Positions 52,075 through 60,383 of a stretch of 64,000 nucleotides of DNA are shown one piece after another (positions within the stretch are counted from its first letter, which is position 1; each line of letters begins with the position of its first letter). The notes beneath the pieces were generated by a model. The model was not told the origin of the DNA. It saw only the letters and a program-made list of their open reading frames with translations, and did no database searches. The position numbers and the translations under genes are program-made. This stretch comes from SIG459 sp045538735. Its GTDB lineage: Bacteria; Bacillota; Clostridia; Oscillospirales; Oscillospiraceae. Location of the stretch: assembly GCA_045538735.1 (NCBI GenBank), contig JAZSRY010000071.1:23192-87191 (forward strand). The letters are read 5' to 3'.

Positions 52075-53481
52075 ATGGAAAATGTAATTGAGAAAAAACA
52101 GAATAAGGGTGCCCGCACAACGCGGAATATGACAAGCGGCAGTATATATAAGCATATGCTGGCTTTTGCCCTGCCAATACTGCTCAGCCAGGTGTTCCAG
52201 CAGCTTTATAACACTGCAGATGCCTTCATTGTGGGCAGACTTTTGGGCACAAGCTCTCTTGCGGCGGTCAGCTCCTCCGGCCCTCTCATCCATCTTATGA
52301 TAAGCTTCCTTATCGGTATGGGTATGGCCACCAGTGCCGTTATCGGACGCTATTTCGGAGCAAATGAGCCTGAAAATGTCAGCAAGGCAATCCATACAAA
52401 CATTGCCTTCGGCCTTTTGTCCGGTGCAGTGCTTACGGTTTTCGGAATCATTTTCACCCCCACCCTCCTGCGCTGGATAAACACAGACCCGCAGGTAATG
52501 GAGGAAGCCACCTCATATTTCCGCACATATTTCGCGGGAATTATCACCATAGTTCTCTATAACAGCTGCAAGGGCGTTATGAATGCCCTTGGTGACAGCC
52601 GCCGCCCTCTTTACTACCTTATCTATTCCTCTCTCCTCAACATCGGTCTTGACCTTCTCTTCATCGGCGTTTTTCATTGGGGAGTATGGTCCGCCGCTTT
52701 CGCAACCGTTATCAGCCAGGCCAGCGCCTTTGTGCTTTGCCTTGTCCATCTTCTGAAAAAGGGCCATATCTACACCATTTATCCCCGACGTATCCGCTTC
52801 CATAAGGGAATTTTCGGTGAAATTATCCGAATCGGACTTCCCGCAGGTGTGCAAAACAGCGTTATCGGCTTCGCCAATGTTGTTGTCCAAAGCCAGATTA
52901 ACTCCTTCGGTATGCTTGCTATGGCAGCCTACGGTGTCCACAGCAAGATAGAGGGCTTTGCCTTCCTGCCCATAATGAGCTTCAATATGGCGATCAGCAC
53001 CTTCATCAGCCAGAATCTGGGAGCAAAAGAGTATGACCGGGCCAAAAAAGGCGCCCGCTTCGGCATAATTCTCGCGGTTTTGCTCGCCCAGTGCATAGGT
53101 GTTGCCGTCTTCTCCTTTGCTCCTCAGCTTGTTGCTATCTTTGATAACAACCCCGGTGTTGTTGAGCTTGGCGCAGCGCAGGCACGTACTCTTGCTGTAT
53201 TCTATTTCCTTTTGGCTTATTCCCATTCCATTGCCGCAGTCTGCAGAGGCGCCGGCAAAACATTCGTTCCAATGGTTGTTATGCTGTCCGTATGGTGCGG
53301 AATCCGTCTTGTCTACATCTTCTGCATAATGCATTTCGTAGGCGATATCCACTTTGTATACTGGGCATATCCCATCACATGGGCAATAAGCTCCACCATT
53401 TATCTTTTCTATTATCTGTTCTCAGATTGGGTCCACGGCTTCGAAAAACCCCGCAAGACCCTTTTCAGCAAAGGCGCTTGA
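52075..53481 (+). CDS. MATE-family efflux transporter
   Basis: 468 residues, about twelve membrane segments in two related halves. SQVFQQLYNTADAFIVGRLLG is the family's first-helix region, with its counterpart FSQN/SFNMAISTFISQNLG in the second half. It exports cationic compounds or drugs using a Na+ or H+ gradient. ATG 52075 lacks a ribosome site and may be leaderless; the next ATG (52129) also lacks one. No regulator nearby. The stop codon is inside the next promoter. Confidence 0.88.
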   Translation: MENVIEKKQNKGARTTRNMTSGSIYKHMLAFALPILLSQVFQQLYNTADAFIVGRLLGTSSLAAVSSSGPLIHLMISFLIGMGMATSAVIGRYFGANEPENVSKAIHTNIAFGLLSGAVLTVFGIIFTPTLLRWINTDPQVMEEATSYFRTYFAGIITIVLYNSCKGVMNALGDSRRPLYYLIYSSLLNIGLDLLFIGVFHWGVWSAAFATVISQASAFVLCLVHLLKKGHIYTIYPRRIRFHKGIFGEIIRIGLPAGVQNSVIGFANVVVQSQINSFGMLAMAAYGVHSKIEGFAFLPIMSFNMAISTFISQNLGAKEYDRAKKGARFGIILAVLLAQCIGVAVFSFAPQLVAIFDNNPGVVELGAAQARTLAVFYFLLAYSHSIAAVCRGAGKTFVPMVVMLSVWCGIRLVYIFCIMHFVGDIHFVYWAYPITWAISSTIYLFYYLFSDWVHGFEKPRKTLFSKGA

Positions 53482-53506
53482 CAAGTGGAATAAGCGCGCT
53501 TAAAAT
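53478..53506 (+). promoter_or_regulatory. promoter of metY-metA
   Basis: TTGACA (53478-53483, perfect), 17-base spacer, TAAAAT (53501-53506, five of six). The -35 box overlaps the MATE stop codon. Confidence 0.75.
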
Positions 53507-53532
53507 GAAATAGAACTCTGAAATACCTGAGC

Positions 53533-53570
53533 TTAAAGGCGGCTGGGAGAGGTTCCCGGCCGCCTTTTAA
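53533..53570 (+). terminator. stem-loop in the metY leader
   Basis: Stem AAAGGCGGC (53535-53543) with GCCGCCTTT (59 to 67 of the same block), extended inward by GGG/CCC, then TTTT. It lies after the metY promoter and 18 bases before the metY start, so it may act as an attenuator or as a terminator for read-through from the MATE gene. Confidence 0.6.
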
Positions 53571-53587
53571 ATATAAGGAGCATTGAT

Positions 53588-54871
53588 ATGAGCGAAAAGA
53601 AACTTGGAACAAAATGCGTGCAGGCGGGCTACACCCCCGGCAACGGCGAGCCCCGCCAGATTCCCATAATCCAGAGCACCACCTTCAAATATGATTCCAG
53701 CGCTGAGATGGGCAAGCTTTTTGACCTTGAAGCCAGCGGATATTTCTACAGCCGTCTCCAGAACCCCACCAATGACCATGTGGCTGCCAAAATTGCCGCT
53801 CTTGAAGGCGGCAGTGCCGCCATGCTCACCTCCTCCGGCCAGGCTGCAAACTTCTATGCTGTGTTCAACATCGCCTCCTGCGGTGACCATGTTGTCTCCT
53901 CTGCCAGCATCTACGGCGGCACATACAATCTTTTCGCCGTCACTATGAAGCGCATGGGCATTGAGTTCACCTTTGTCTCTCCCGACTGCAGCGAGGAAGA
54001 GCTGGAGAAAGCCTTCCGCCCCAACACCAAGGCTGTTTTCGGAGAGACAATTGCAAACCCCGCACTCACCGTCCTTGATATTGAAAAGTTTGCAAAGGCC
54101 GCACACGCTCACGGCGTTCCCCTCATTGTGGACAACACCTTTGCCACCCCCATCAACTGCCGCCCCTTTGAGTGGGGCGCTGACATAGTCACCCACTCCA
54201 CCACCAAGTATATGGACGGTCACGGCGGCGCACTGGGCGGCTGCATCGTGGACTCCGGCAAATTTGACTGGACTGCCCACGCCGAAAAGTTCCCCGGACT
54301 CTGCACCCCCGATGAGAGCTACCACGGCGTTACCTACACCGAACGCTTCGGTCTTGAAGGAGCATTTATCACCAAGTGCACCTCCCAGCTTATGCGTGAT
54401 CTGGGCTCCATTCAGGCTCCCCAGAATGCCTATTATCTCAATCTGGGTCTTGAAAGCCTCCATCTTCGCGTAAAACGCCACTGCGAAAACGCTCAGGCAA
54501 TAGCCGAGTATCTCAGCAAGCACGAAAAAATCTCCTGGGTCAAGTACTGCGGTCTTCCCGGCGACGAATATTATGAGCTTGGTCAGAAATATCTGCCCAA
54601 TGGCTCCTGCGGCGTTGTTTCTTTCGGCGTGAAGGGCGGCAGAGCCACAGCCGAGGAGTTTATGGGTCATCTCCGTGTAGCCGCTATTGAGACCCATGTT
54701 GCCGATGCCCGCACCTGCTGCCTCCACCCCGCCAGTGCCACCCATCGCCAGATGAATGATGAAGAGCTGACTGCCGCAGGTGTAACTCCCGACCTTGTCC
54801 GTCTCAGCGTCGGCATTGAGGATGCCGAAGACCTTATTGCAGATATTGAACAGGCCCTCGCCAAAATATAA
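53588..54871 (+). CDS. metY: O-acetylhomoserine sulfhydrylase (MetY-type)
   Basis: 427 residues, a Cys/Met-metabolism PLP enzyme. TSSGQAANFYAVFNI, FGETIANP (cofactor Asp region), and the PLP lysine in HSTTKYMDGHGGALGG; the length and the insertion after the lysine are those of MetY, longer than MetB/MetC. Turns O-acetylhomoserine plus sulfide into homocysteine. Ribosome site AAGGAGCATTG. It precedes the matching acetyltransferase metA by 26 bases. Confidence 0.92.
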   Translation: MSEKKLGTKCVQAGYTPGNGEPRQIPIIQSTTFKYDSSAEMGKLFDLEASGYFYSRLQNPTNDHVAAKIAALEGGSAAMLTSSGQAANFYAVFNIASCGDHVVSSASIYGGTYNLFAVTMKRMGIEFTFVSPDCSEEELEKAFRPNTKAVFGETIANPALTVLDIEKFAKAAHAHGVPLIVDNTFATPINCRPFEWGADIVTHSTTKYMDGHGGALGGCIVDSGKFDWTAHAEKFPGLCTPDESYHGVTYTERFGLEGAFITKCTSQLMRDLGSIQAPQNAYYLNLGLESLHLRVKRHCENAQAIAEYLSKHEKISWVKYCGLPGDEYYELGQKYLPNGSCGVVSFGVKGGRATAEEFMGHLRVAAIETHVADARTCCLHPASATHRQMNDEELTAAGVTPDLVRLSVGIEDAEDLIADIEQALAKI

Positions 54872-54897
54872 CACGCCCCGAAAGGAGCCCCTTATCT

Positions 54898-55818
54898 ATG
54901 CCGATTAAAATCCCCAATGACCTTCCCGCCACTCAAACTCTCAACAGCGAAAATATATTCGTTATGACGGAGACCCGTGCGATCACTCAGGATATCCGTC
55001 CTCTCCAGATACTTCTCCTCAACCTTATGCCCACTAAAATTGTCACCGAGACCCAGCTTGCCCGTCTTTTGGGCAACACTCCCCTGCAGGTAGAGCTGGA
55101 GCTTATGCAGATGCGGGGCCATGTCTCCAAGAATACAGCAAGCGAGCATATGCTCAAGTTCTACACCACCTTTGACAAGGTCTGCGACCGCTACTATGAC
55201 GGTATGATTATAACCGGCGCTCCCGTTGAGCTTATGGACTTTGAAGAGGTTGACTACTGGGATGAGCTCTGTGAGATAATGGATTGGAGCAAGAGCCACG
55301 TCCACAGCGTTTTTCACATTTGCTGGGGTGCTCAGGCCGCTCTTTATCACCATTACGGAATTCCCAAGTATACCCTTGATGAGAAGCTCTTCGGCGTTTT
55401 CCCCCATAGCGTGGAGCGCCGCAGCAACATGCTTCTCAGAGGCTTCGATGAGGTGTTTATGGCACCCCATTCCCGCCATACCAGCATCAGACGGAAGGAC
55501 ATCGAAGCCTGCCCTCAGCTGAAAATCCTTGCCTCCTCCCCTGACGCCGGGGTCTACGCCGTGGCAACCGAAGGCGGAAAACAGGTTTTCATCACCGGTC
55601 ACAGCGAGTATGACAGAGAAACTTTAAAGCTTGAATATGAGCGGGACAAAAATCAGGGGCTGCCGATCCACGTGCCATATAACTATTTCCCCAATGATGA
55701 CGACAGCAAAGAGCCTCTTGTCACCTGGCGCAGCCATGCAAACCTTCTCTACCAAAACTGGCTCAACTACTTCGTATATCAGACCACTCCCTATGACCTG
55801 AACACTCTTGCTGAGTAA
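54898..55818 (+). CDS. metA: homoserine O-acetyltransferase (MetA family)
   Basis: 306 residues. Catalytic Cys142 in HICWGAQAAL, then His and Glu later. Position 111, which decides acyl-CoA choice in this family, is Glu (ITGAPVE), so acetyl-CoA is expected and not succinyl-CoA (Gly in E. coli). This fits the O-acetylhomoserine sulfhydrylase next to it. It makes the first committed metabolite of methionine synthesis. AAAGGAG ribosome site; terminator after. Confidence 0.93.
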   Translation: MPIKIPNDLPATQTLNSENIFVMTETRAITQDIRPLQILLLNLMPTKIVTETQLARLLGNTPLQVELELMQMRGHVSKNTASEHMLKFYTTFDKVCDRYYDGMIITGAPVELMDFEEVDYWDELCEIMDWSKSHVHSVFHICWGAQAALYHHYGIPKYTLDEKLFGVFPHSVERRSNMLLRGFDEVFMAPHSRHTSIRRKDIEACPQLKILASSPDAGVYAVATEGGKQVFITGHSEYDRETLKLEYERDKNQGLPIHVPYNYFPNDDDSKEPLVTWRSHANLLYQNWLNYFVYQTTPYDLNTLAE

Positions 55819-55823
55819 ATAAT

Positions 55824-55866
55824 AAAAAGCCTGCGCAGTCCCCAAAGGGAAGCGCAGGCTTTTTTA
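55824..55866 (+). terminator. terminator of metYA
   Basis: 13-bp outer stem, 55824-55836 with 55852-55864, with an inner CCC/GGG pair, followed by Ts. It also lies close to the end of the minus-strand gene that follows. Confidence 0.9.
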
Positions 55867-55891
55867 TTGTTTACTATGCATGTCGGACAAA

Positions 55892-56500
55892 TTATCTCTT
55901 GCTGAGTTTTTTGCACCAAGTCCATTTTCCGCATTTGGTGCACTTCAGCAATCTCCTTTTTGGTGTTTGCATCAACAAAGCAATCTCTTTATAGTTGGGA
56001 ACAAACATATGCTGACAGTTTTTGCATTCATAATACCCTGTCTCCACCTTGAATTTAAGAGCAATAGTGCAGGGGATTATAAAAAGTATGATAGACACGG
56101 CTATCATAAAGTATTGAAAACCGCACTCAGGGATAAGAAGTGATATTAAAGTAACCAGGAAGATAAGCGCTGCCAGACTGGTAGCAACAATCAAATAAGC
56201 GCTGCGGCGCAGCCTCTTATGATATCTTTCCTCATTTGTTGCCATCTGAAAAACCAGTTCATTTAACTGTTCGTCCTTCTGTTCCAAATCTATCGTCTCC
56301 CCACATAATAATTCGTTTACGTTAATTCCAAGAATGTCGCAAAGAACGAGCATAATATTGGAATCGGGCATTGCCTTGCCTGTCTCCCATTTTGATATCG
56401 CTCTGTCGCTTATGTTCAGTTTCTCTGCCAGCTGTGCCTGTGTAAGATTTTTATTTTTTCTGCACTCGGCAATGAATTTTCCTATTTTAATTTGGTCCAT
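55892..56500 (-). CDS. XRE-type regulator with two membrane helices and a zinc ribbon
   Basis: 202 residues. Helix-turn-helix at about 1-65 (LTQAQLAEKLNISDRAISKW, then ETGKAMPD, as in Cro/CI-type proteins), two membrane helices (about 100-125 and 130-150) and a C-terminal zinc-ribbon with CKNC and CTKC plus WC. A DNA-binding domain attached to the membrane suggests a sensor or a membrane-held regulator. AGGAGG ribosome site; start ATG 56500. The gene downstream of its reading is metYA's converging terminator. Target unknown. Confidence 0.75.
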   Translation of the reverse strand: MDQIKIGKFIAECRKNKNLTQAQLAEKLNISDRAISKWETGKAMPDSNIMLVLCDILGINVNELLCGETIDLEQKDEQLNELVFQMATNEERYHKRLRRSAYLIVATSLAALIFLVTLISLLIPECGFQYFMIAVSIILFIIPCTIALKFKVETGYYECKNCQHMFVPNYKEIALLMQTPKRRLLKCTKCGKWTWCKKLSKR

Positions 56501-56602
56501 ATGCTTCCTCCTTTCACCTTAATTGTAGCGCTCTCCGGGACAAATAACACGAACTGCCGGTTGATTGGGGGAGAAATCAACCAGCGGTAGAGTGAAATTT
56601 AT

Positions 56603-56932
56603 TCAGTCAGTAAGTTTATTGAGTTGTTCTATGCAATGATCCAGCATTCGAACGCTGTCACGATAGTTTCTATCCGCCAACGGCTTGAGTAATTCAATTG
56701 CTTCATCATAATGTCCAAAGCTCATCGCTTCCCCGGCATATGCATAGGATACCAAACCGGGTTCATACAGTTCTATAATAAAAGGAACTTCATCAACATA
56801 AGGGGTAGCTTTACCAAAACAGCCTTCTTCAATCCAATAAACCGCATTCCGATATCTTTCTGCGCCGATTAAAAATAATAGGCCTATAATCAGGATTACA
56901 ACAATGATCCGTATAATATGTTTTCTTTTCAT
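56603..56932 (-). CDS. membrane-anchored small protein, unknown function
   Basis: 109 residues from ATG 56932 (GAGAGGTG upstream); a longer frame to 56998 is not supported by a ribosome site. One N-terminal membrane helix (about 6-25) and a helical soluble part with AYAGEAMSFGHYDEAIELLK and NYRDSVRMLDHCIEQLNKL, which resembles a single TPR-like hairpin. AT-rich, like its neighbour, the XRE-type regulator, 102 bases downstream. No family recognised. Confidence 0.6.
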   Translation of the reverse strand: MKRKHIIRIIVVILIIGLLFLIGAERYRNAVYWIEEGCFGKATPYVDEVPFIIELYEPGLVSYAYAGEAMSFGHYDEAIELLKPLADRNYRDSVRMLDHCIEQLNKLTD

Positions 56933-57029
56933 ATATCCACACCTCTCTGTTGAGCATATATTTGCCATCATAGTATCACACAGATGCACATCAGACAATC
57001 AATTTTCCCTTCTTGAGCATCTATATATA

Positions 57030-57063
57030 AAAAACTCCCTTGCCTTTTGGCAAGGGAGTTTTT
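57030..57063 (-). terminator. terminator of the ribosomal operon
   Basis: 15-bp perfect stem, 57030-57044 with 57049-57063, loop TTTT; T run on the minus strand. Located about 20 bases after the rplQ stop. Confidence 0.92.
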
Positions 57064-57082
57064 ATTTACGGAAAGATCGAAC

Positions 57083-57424
57083 TTATACGAGCTCGATAAC
57101 TGCCATCTCAGCAGCGTCACCACGGCGGGGTCCGATGCGGGTCACGCGGGTGTAGCCGCCCTGACGCTCAGCGTACTTGGGAGCGATCTCGTCGAAGACC
57201 TTCTTAGCAACGTCTTCGCGGGTGATGAAAGCGAGAGCCTGACGGTATGCAGCCAGATCCTTCTTCTTTCCGAGAGTTATCATTTTCTCAGCCATAGAGC
57301 CGATCTCTTTTGCGCGGGTGAAAGTGGTTTCCATTCTGCCGTTATCCAGGAAATCAGTTACCTGCTGACGGAGCATGGCCATGCGCTGATCGGTGGTCTT
57401 GCCGAGTTTTCTAGTACCGGGCAT
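57083..57424 (-). CDS. rplQ: 50S ribosomal protein L17
   Basis: 113 residues. N-terminal PGTRKLGKTTDQRMAMLRQQ and C-terminal GGYTRVTRIGPRRGDAAEMA are diagnostic. Component of the large subunit near the exit tunnel. Last gene of the operon, 26 bases after rpoA, the usual bacterial order rpoA-rplQ. Confidence 0.97.
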   Translation of the reverse strand: MPGTRKLGKTTDQRMAMLRQQVTDFLDNGRMETTFTRAKEIGSMAEKMITLGKKKDLAAYRQALAFITREDVAKKVFDEIAPKYAERQGGYTRVTRIGPRRGDAAEMAVIELV

Positions 57425-57450
57425 TGTCGGTTTCCTCCTTGTCGGGAAAA

Positions 57451-58401
57451 TTAGTTGTTCTCTTCACTTGCCAGGCTAAGGCCCATCATAGCGAGCTTAT
57501 GCTCAACTTCTTCAAGGGACTTGCGGCCAAGGTTACGAACTTTGATCATTTCGTCCTGAGTCTTGCCAACCAGGTCTTCAACAGTGTTGATGTTTGCTCT
57601 CTTCAGGCAATTGAAGCTGCGGACGGACAGATCCAGCTCTTCAATGGTCATCTCAAGAACCTTGTCTCTCTGCTGCTCAACTCTTTCAACAACAGTCTGG
57701 CGGGAGCCGATGTTCTCGCTCAGGTCGGTGAAAATGGTGAAATGGTCGCAGAGTATCTTTGCACCCAGGCTGACAGCGTCGCGTGCGGTGATGGTCTTGT
57801 CAGTCCATACCTCGATGGTCAGCTTGTCAAAGTCGGTCTGGTTACCTACACGGGTGTTCTCCACGGTGTAGTTAACCTTCAGTACGGGGGTGTAGATAGA
57901 GTCGACGGGAATGGTTCCGATGACAGCCTGTGCGGACTTATTTCTGTCAGCGGTGACATAGCCTCTGCCGTGGCAGATGGTCAGTTCCATGCTGAGAGAA
58001 GCGTCTGCGCCGAGGGTTGCGATGTGGAGATCGGGGTTGATGATCTCAACTTCGCCATCGGCCTTAATGTCGCCGGCAGTTACTTCGCACTCGCCTGCTG
58101 CCTCGATGTAAACGGTCTTGGGACCCTCGCAATGAAGTCTTGCGATGATGCTCTTGACGTTGAGGACGATCTCAGTGACATCTTCCTTAACACCGGGGAT
58201 GGTTGCGAACTCGTGCTGAATGCCTGCGATCTTAATTGCAGTTACTGCAGTTCCGGGAAGAGAGGAGAGGAGCACTCTGCGGAGAGAGTTGCCCAAAGTC
58301 GTGCCGTAGCCACGCTCGAGGGGTTCTACAACGTATTTGCCGTAGGAATCGTCGGACGGAGTCTCGATGCACTCGATACGGGGCTTTTTAATTTCAATCA
58401 T
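57451..58401 (-). CDS. rpoA: RNA polymerase alpha subunit
   Basis: 316 residues. N-terminal assembly domain (1-230) with YVVEPLERGYGTTLGNSLRR, and C-terminal DNA- and activator-binding domain with ELDLSVRSFNCLKRANINTV and LGRKSLEEVEHKL. Start ATG 58401 has AAGGAGGG upstream. Follows rpsD by 79 bases, which hold no clear structure. Confidence 0.98.
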   Translation of the reverse strand: MIEIKKPRIECIETPSDDSYGKYVVEPLERGYGTTLGNSLRRVLLSSLPGTAVTAIKIAGIQHEFATIPGVKEDVTEIVLNVKSIIARLHCEGPKTVYIEAAGECEVTAGDIKADGEVEIINPDLHIATLGADASLSMELTICHGRGYVTADRNKSAQAVIGTIPVDSIYTPVLKVNYTVENTRVGNQTDFDKLTIEVWTDKTITARDAVSLGAKILCDHFTIFTDLSENIGSRQTVVERVEQQRDKVLEMTIEELDLSVRSFNCLKRANINTVEDLVGKTQDEMIKVRNLGRKSLEEVEHKLAMMGLSLASEENN

Positions 58402-58480
58402 GCTTGATTTTACCCTCCTTCAATTTTTGTGTGTTGCGCACATTTAAAAGGTTCAGCTTACCAATTTGAGGGTCTCTGTC

Positions 58481-59089
58481 TTACTTAGAATACAGCTCGA
58501 CGATGAGGTGCTCTTCAATAGGCAGGTCGATGTCGTCTCTTGCGGGGTTGGCGACGACCTTAGCGATCATGTTGTTGGCATCATACTCAAGCCACTTGGG
58601 AGCCTGGGTGATGGAGTTAGCCTCAACATTAGCCTTAATCTTCTCGAGGCCCTTGCTGGTCTCCTTGAGGGTGATGACCATGCCGGGCTTAACAAGGAAG
58701 CTGGGAATGTTGACCTTGCGGCCGTTAACAGTGAAATGACCGTGGGAAACCAGCTGACGGGCTTCAGCGCGGGTCATTGCGAAACCGAGGCGGTAGACAA
58801 CGTTGTCCAGACGGCGCTCGATGGTGGTGAGCAGGTTCTCGCCGGTCTGGCCGGGAGCCTTGGCTGCCTTTTCGTAGTACAGGCGGAACTGCTTTTCCAG
58901 AATGCCGTATACGAACTTAACTTTCTGCTTCTCCTTGAGCTGGAGAGCATACTCGCTCTGCTTTTTGCGGGTCTGACCCTGGGGGTTGCGGATGGTCTCG
59001 GACTTGGATCCGCTGGTATAGCCCATGTAAGCAGGAGAAATGCCCAGCTGCTTGCAACGTTTTACGATGGGCTGCATATTTCTAGCCAT
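58481..59089 (-). CDS. rpsD: 30S ribosomal protein S4
   Basis: 202 residues. Contains ERRLDNVVYRLGFAMTRAEA (S4 RNA-binding domain, about 95-155). The start is atypical compared with zinc-bearing S4 (only one N-terminal Cys, in RCKQLG), so it is the zinc-free form. S4 starts 30S assembly and in many bacteria represses its own operon. Between rpsK and rpoA as in many Clostridia, unlike Bacillus, where rpsD is elsewhere. Confidence 0.97.
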   Translation of the reverse strand: MARNMQPIVKRCKQLGISPAYMGYTSGSKSETIRNPQGQTRKKQSEYALQLKEKQKVKFVYGILEKQFRLYYEKAAKAPGQTGENLLTTIERRLDNVVYRLGFAMTRAEARQLVSHGHFTVNGRKVNIPSFLVKPGMVITLKETSKGLEKIKANVEANSITQAPKWLEYDANNMIAKVVANPARDDIDLPIEEHLIVELYSK

Positions 59090-59111
59090 AGTTATATTCC
59101 TCCTTCTTCAA

Positions 59112-59510
59112 TTAGACGCGACGACGCTTGGGAGGACGGCATCCGTTGTGGGGGATGGGAGTCACATCCTTGATCATCGTTACCTCAAGACCTGCAGTCT
59201 GCAGGGCGCGGATTGCAGCTTCACGTCCGGAGCCGGGGCCCTTGACGAAAACTTCAACGGTCTTCAGACCATGCTCCATAGCTGCCTTGGCGGCAACTTC
59301 AGCGGCGGTCTGAGCTGCGAAGGGGGTGGACTTCTTGCTTCCGCGGAAGCCCATGCCACCGGCGGATGCCCAGGACAGAGCGTTGCCCTGAGTGTCGGTG
59401 ACGGTTACCATGGTGTTGTTGAAGGAAGAGCTGATATGCACCTGGCCCTTCTCTACGTTCTTGCGCTCTTTGCGGCGAGTGCGTACTACCTTTTTCTTAG
59501 GTGCTGCCAT
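59112..59510 (-). CDS. rpsK: 30S ribosomal protein S11
   Basis: 132 residues. GQVHISSSFNNTMVTVTD near the N-terminus, VKGPGSGREAAIRALQTAGL and the basic end HNGCRPPKRRRV. Platform protein of the small subunit. 14 bases after rpsM, 22 before rpsD. Confidence 0.98.
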   Translation of the reverse strand: MAAPKKKVVRTRRKERKNVEKGQVHISSSFNNTMVTVTDTQGNALSWASAGGMGFRGSKKSTPFAAQTAAEVAAKAAMEHGLKTVEVFVKGPGSGREAAIRALQTAGLEVTMIKDVTPIPHNGCRPPKRRRV

Positions 59511-59524
59511 TTACATATCCCTCC

Positions 59525-59893
59525 TTACTTCTTCTTATTTGCGATGGTGTGCTTGGGACCCTTGCGGGTACGAGCATTGGTCTTGCTGCGCTGGCCACGG
59601 ACGGGCAGTCCACGGCGATGGCGCCGGCCGCGGTAGCAGCCGATCTCGATGAGACGCTTGATATCGAGGGCGTTTGCACGACGGAGGTCACCTTCAACGA
59701 TATACTTCTCGTCGATGATCTCACGGAGCTTTGCTTCCTCTTCTTCAGTCAGGTTCTTAACGCGGGTGTCGGGGTTGATACCGGTCTCTTCCAGTATCTT
59801 CAGTGCGCTGGTTCTGCCAATACCGTAAACATAGGTCAGGCCGATTTCAATGCGCTTGTCCTTGGGCAGGTCAACGCCGGCTATACGTGCCAT
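59525..59893 (-). CDS. rpsM: 30S ribosomal protein S13
   Basis: 122 residues. ARIAGVDLPKDKRIEIGLTY at the start, RRHRRGLPVRGQRSKTNART at the end. Head protein that contacts the large subunit and tRNA. Preceded by a 118-base gap that is unusual in this tightly packed operon. Confidence 0.98.
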   Translation of the reverse strand: MARIAGVDLPKDKRIEIGLTYVYGIGRTSALKILEETGINPDTRVKNLTEEEEAKLREIIDEKYIVEGDLRRANALDIKRLIEIGCYRGRRHRRGLPVRGQRSKTNARTRKGPKHTIANKKK

Positions 59894-60011
59894 AATTCAC
59901 AATCAATCCTTTCATTGATTTTGTACCCACAAAATGTAGTTTTCGGGCATTGCGGGCATGGTACAAGATGCTTACGCGCCCGTTTGTTTGTTTATTGTGC
60001 CAGGGGAAAAA
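59894..60011 (-). other. 118-base leader between rpmJ and rpsM
   Basis: Non-coding gap inside an operon whose other gaps are mostly 0-30 bases. In the minus-strand RNA it holds a small dyad, ATTTTGT with ACAAAAT, just before the rpsM ribosome site (AAAGGATTG), and GC-rich segments. It occupies the place where S4 binds the alpha-operon mRNA in E. coli. Regulation is an inference from position only. Confidence 0.4.
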
Positions 60012-60125
60012 TTAGCCCTGTCTCTGCTTGTGCTTGGGATTCTCGCAAATGACCATAACGCGACCTTTGCGCTTGATGATCTTGCACTTCTCGCACATGG
60101 GCTTCACAGAGGGTCTGACTTTCAT
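60012..60125 (-). CDS. rpmJ: 50S ribosomal protein L36
   Basis: 37 residues, MKVRPSVKPMCEKCKIIKRK followed by GRVMVICENPKHKQRQG. Zinc-binding Cys11, Cys14 and Cys27 plus His32. Ribosome site TAGGAGG. Normal position between infA and rpsM. Confidence 0.97.
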   Translation of the reverse strand: MKVRPSVKPMCEKCKIIKRKGRVMVICENPKHKQRQG

Positions 60126-60144
60126 TTGTAAAACCTCCTACAGC

Positions 60145-60363
60145 TTACTTGCTTCTCCAGGTGATGCGGCCGCGGGTCAGATCATAGGGAGTCATCTGAA
60201 CGGTGACCTTGTCGCCGGGGAGAATTTTAATATAGTTCATCCGGAGCTTGCCGGAAATGTGAGCCAGGATGGTATGGCCTCCGCCGATATCAACCTGGAA
60301 CATAGTATTGGGCAGAGATTCAACTACAGTGCCCTCGAGTTCGATCATATCATCTTTTGCCAA
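60145..60363 (-). CDS. infA: translation initiation factor IF-1
   Basis: 72 residues, an OB-fold S1-like domain: MIELEGTVVESLPNTMFQV, then HISGKLRMNYIKILPGDKV and DLTRGRITWR. Binds the ribosomal A site during initiation. 20 bases after map, 19 before rpmJ. Confidence 0.98.
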   Translation of the reverse strand: MAKDDMIELEGTVVESLPNTMFQVDIGGGHTILAHISGKLRMNYIKILPGDKVTVQMTPYDLTRGRITWRSK

Positions 60364-60383
60364 GACTGAGATTCCTCCTTGGA

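Noticed and set aside
53507..53587. SAM riboswitch before metY
   Set aside because: The leader is too short and lacks the conserved core of known SAM classes; only a single hairpin is visible.
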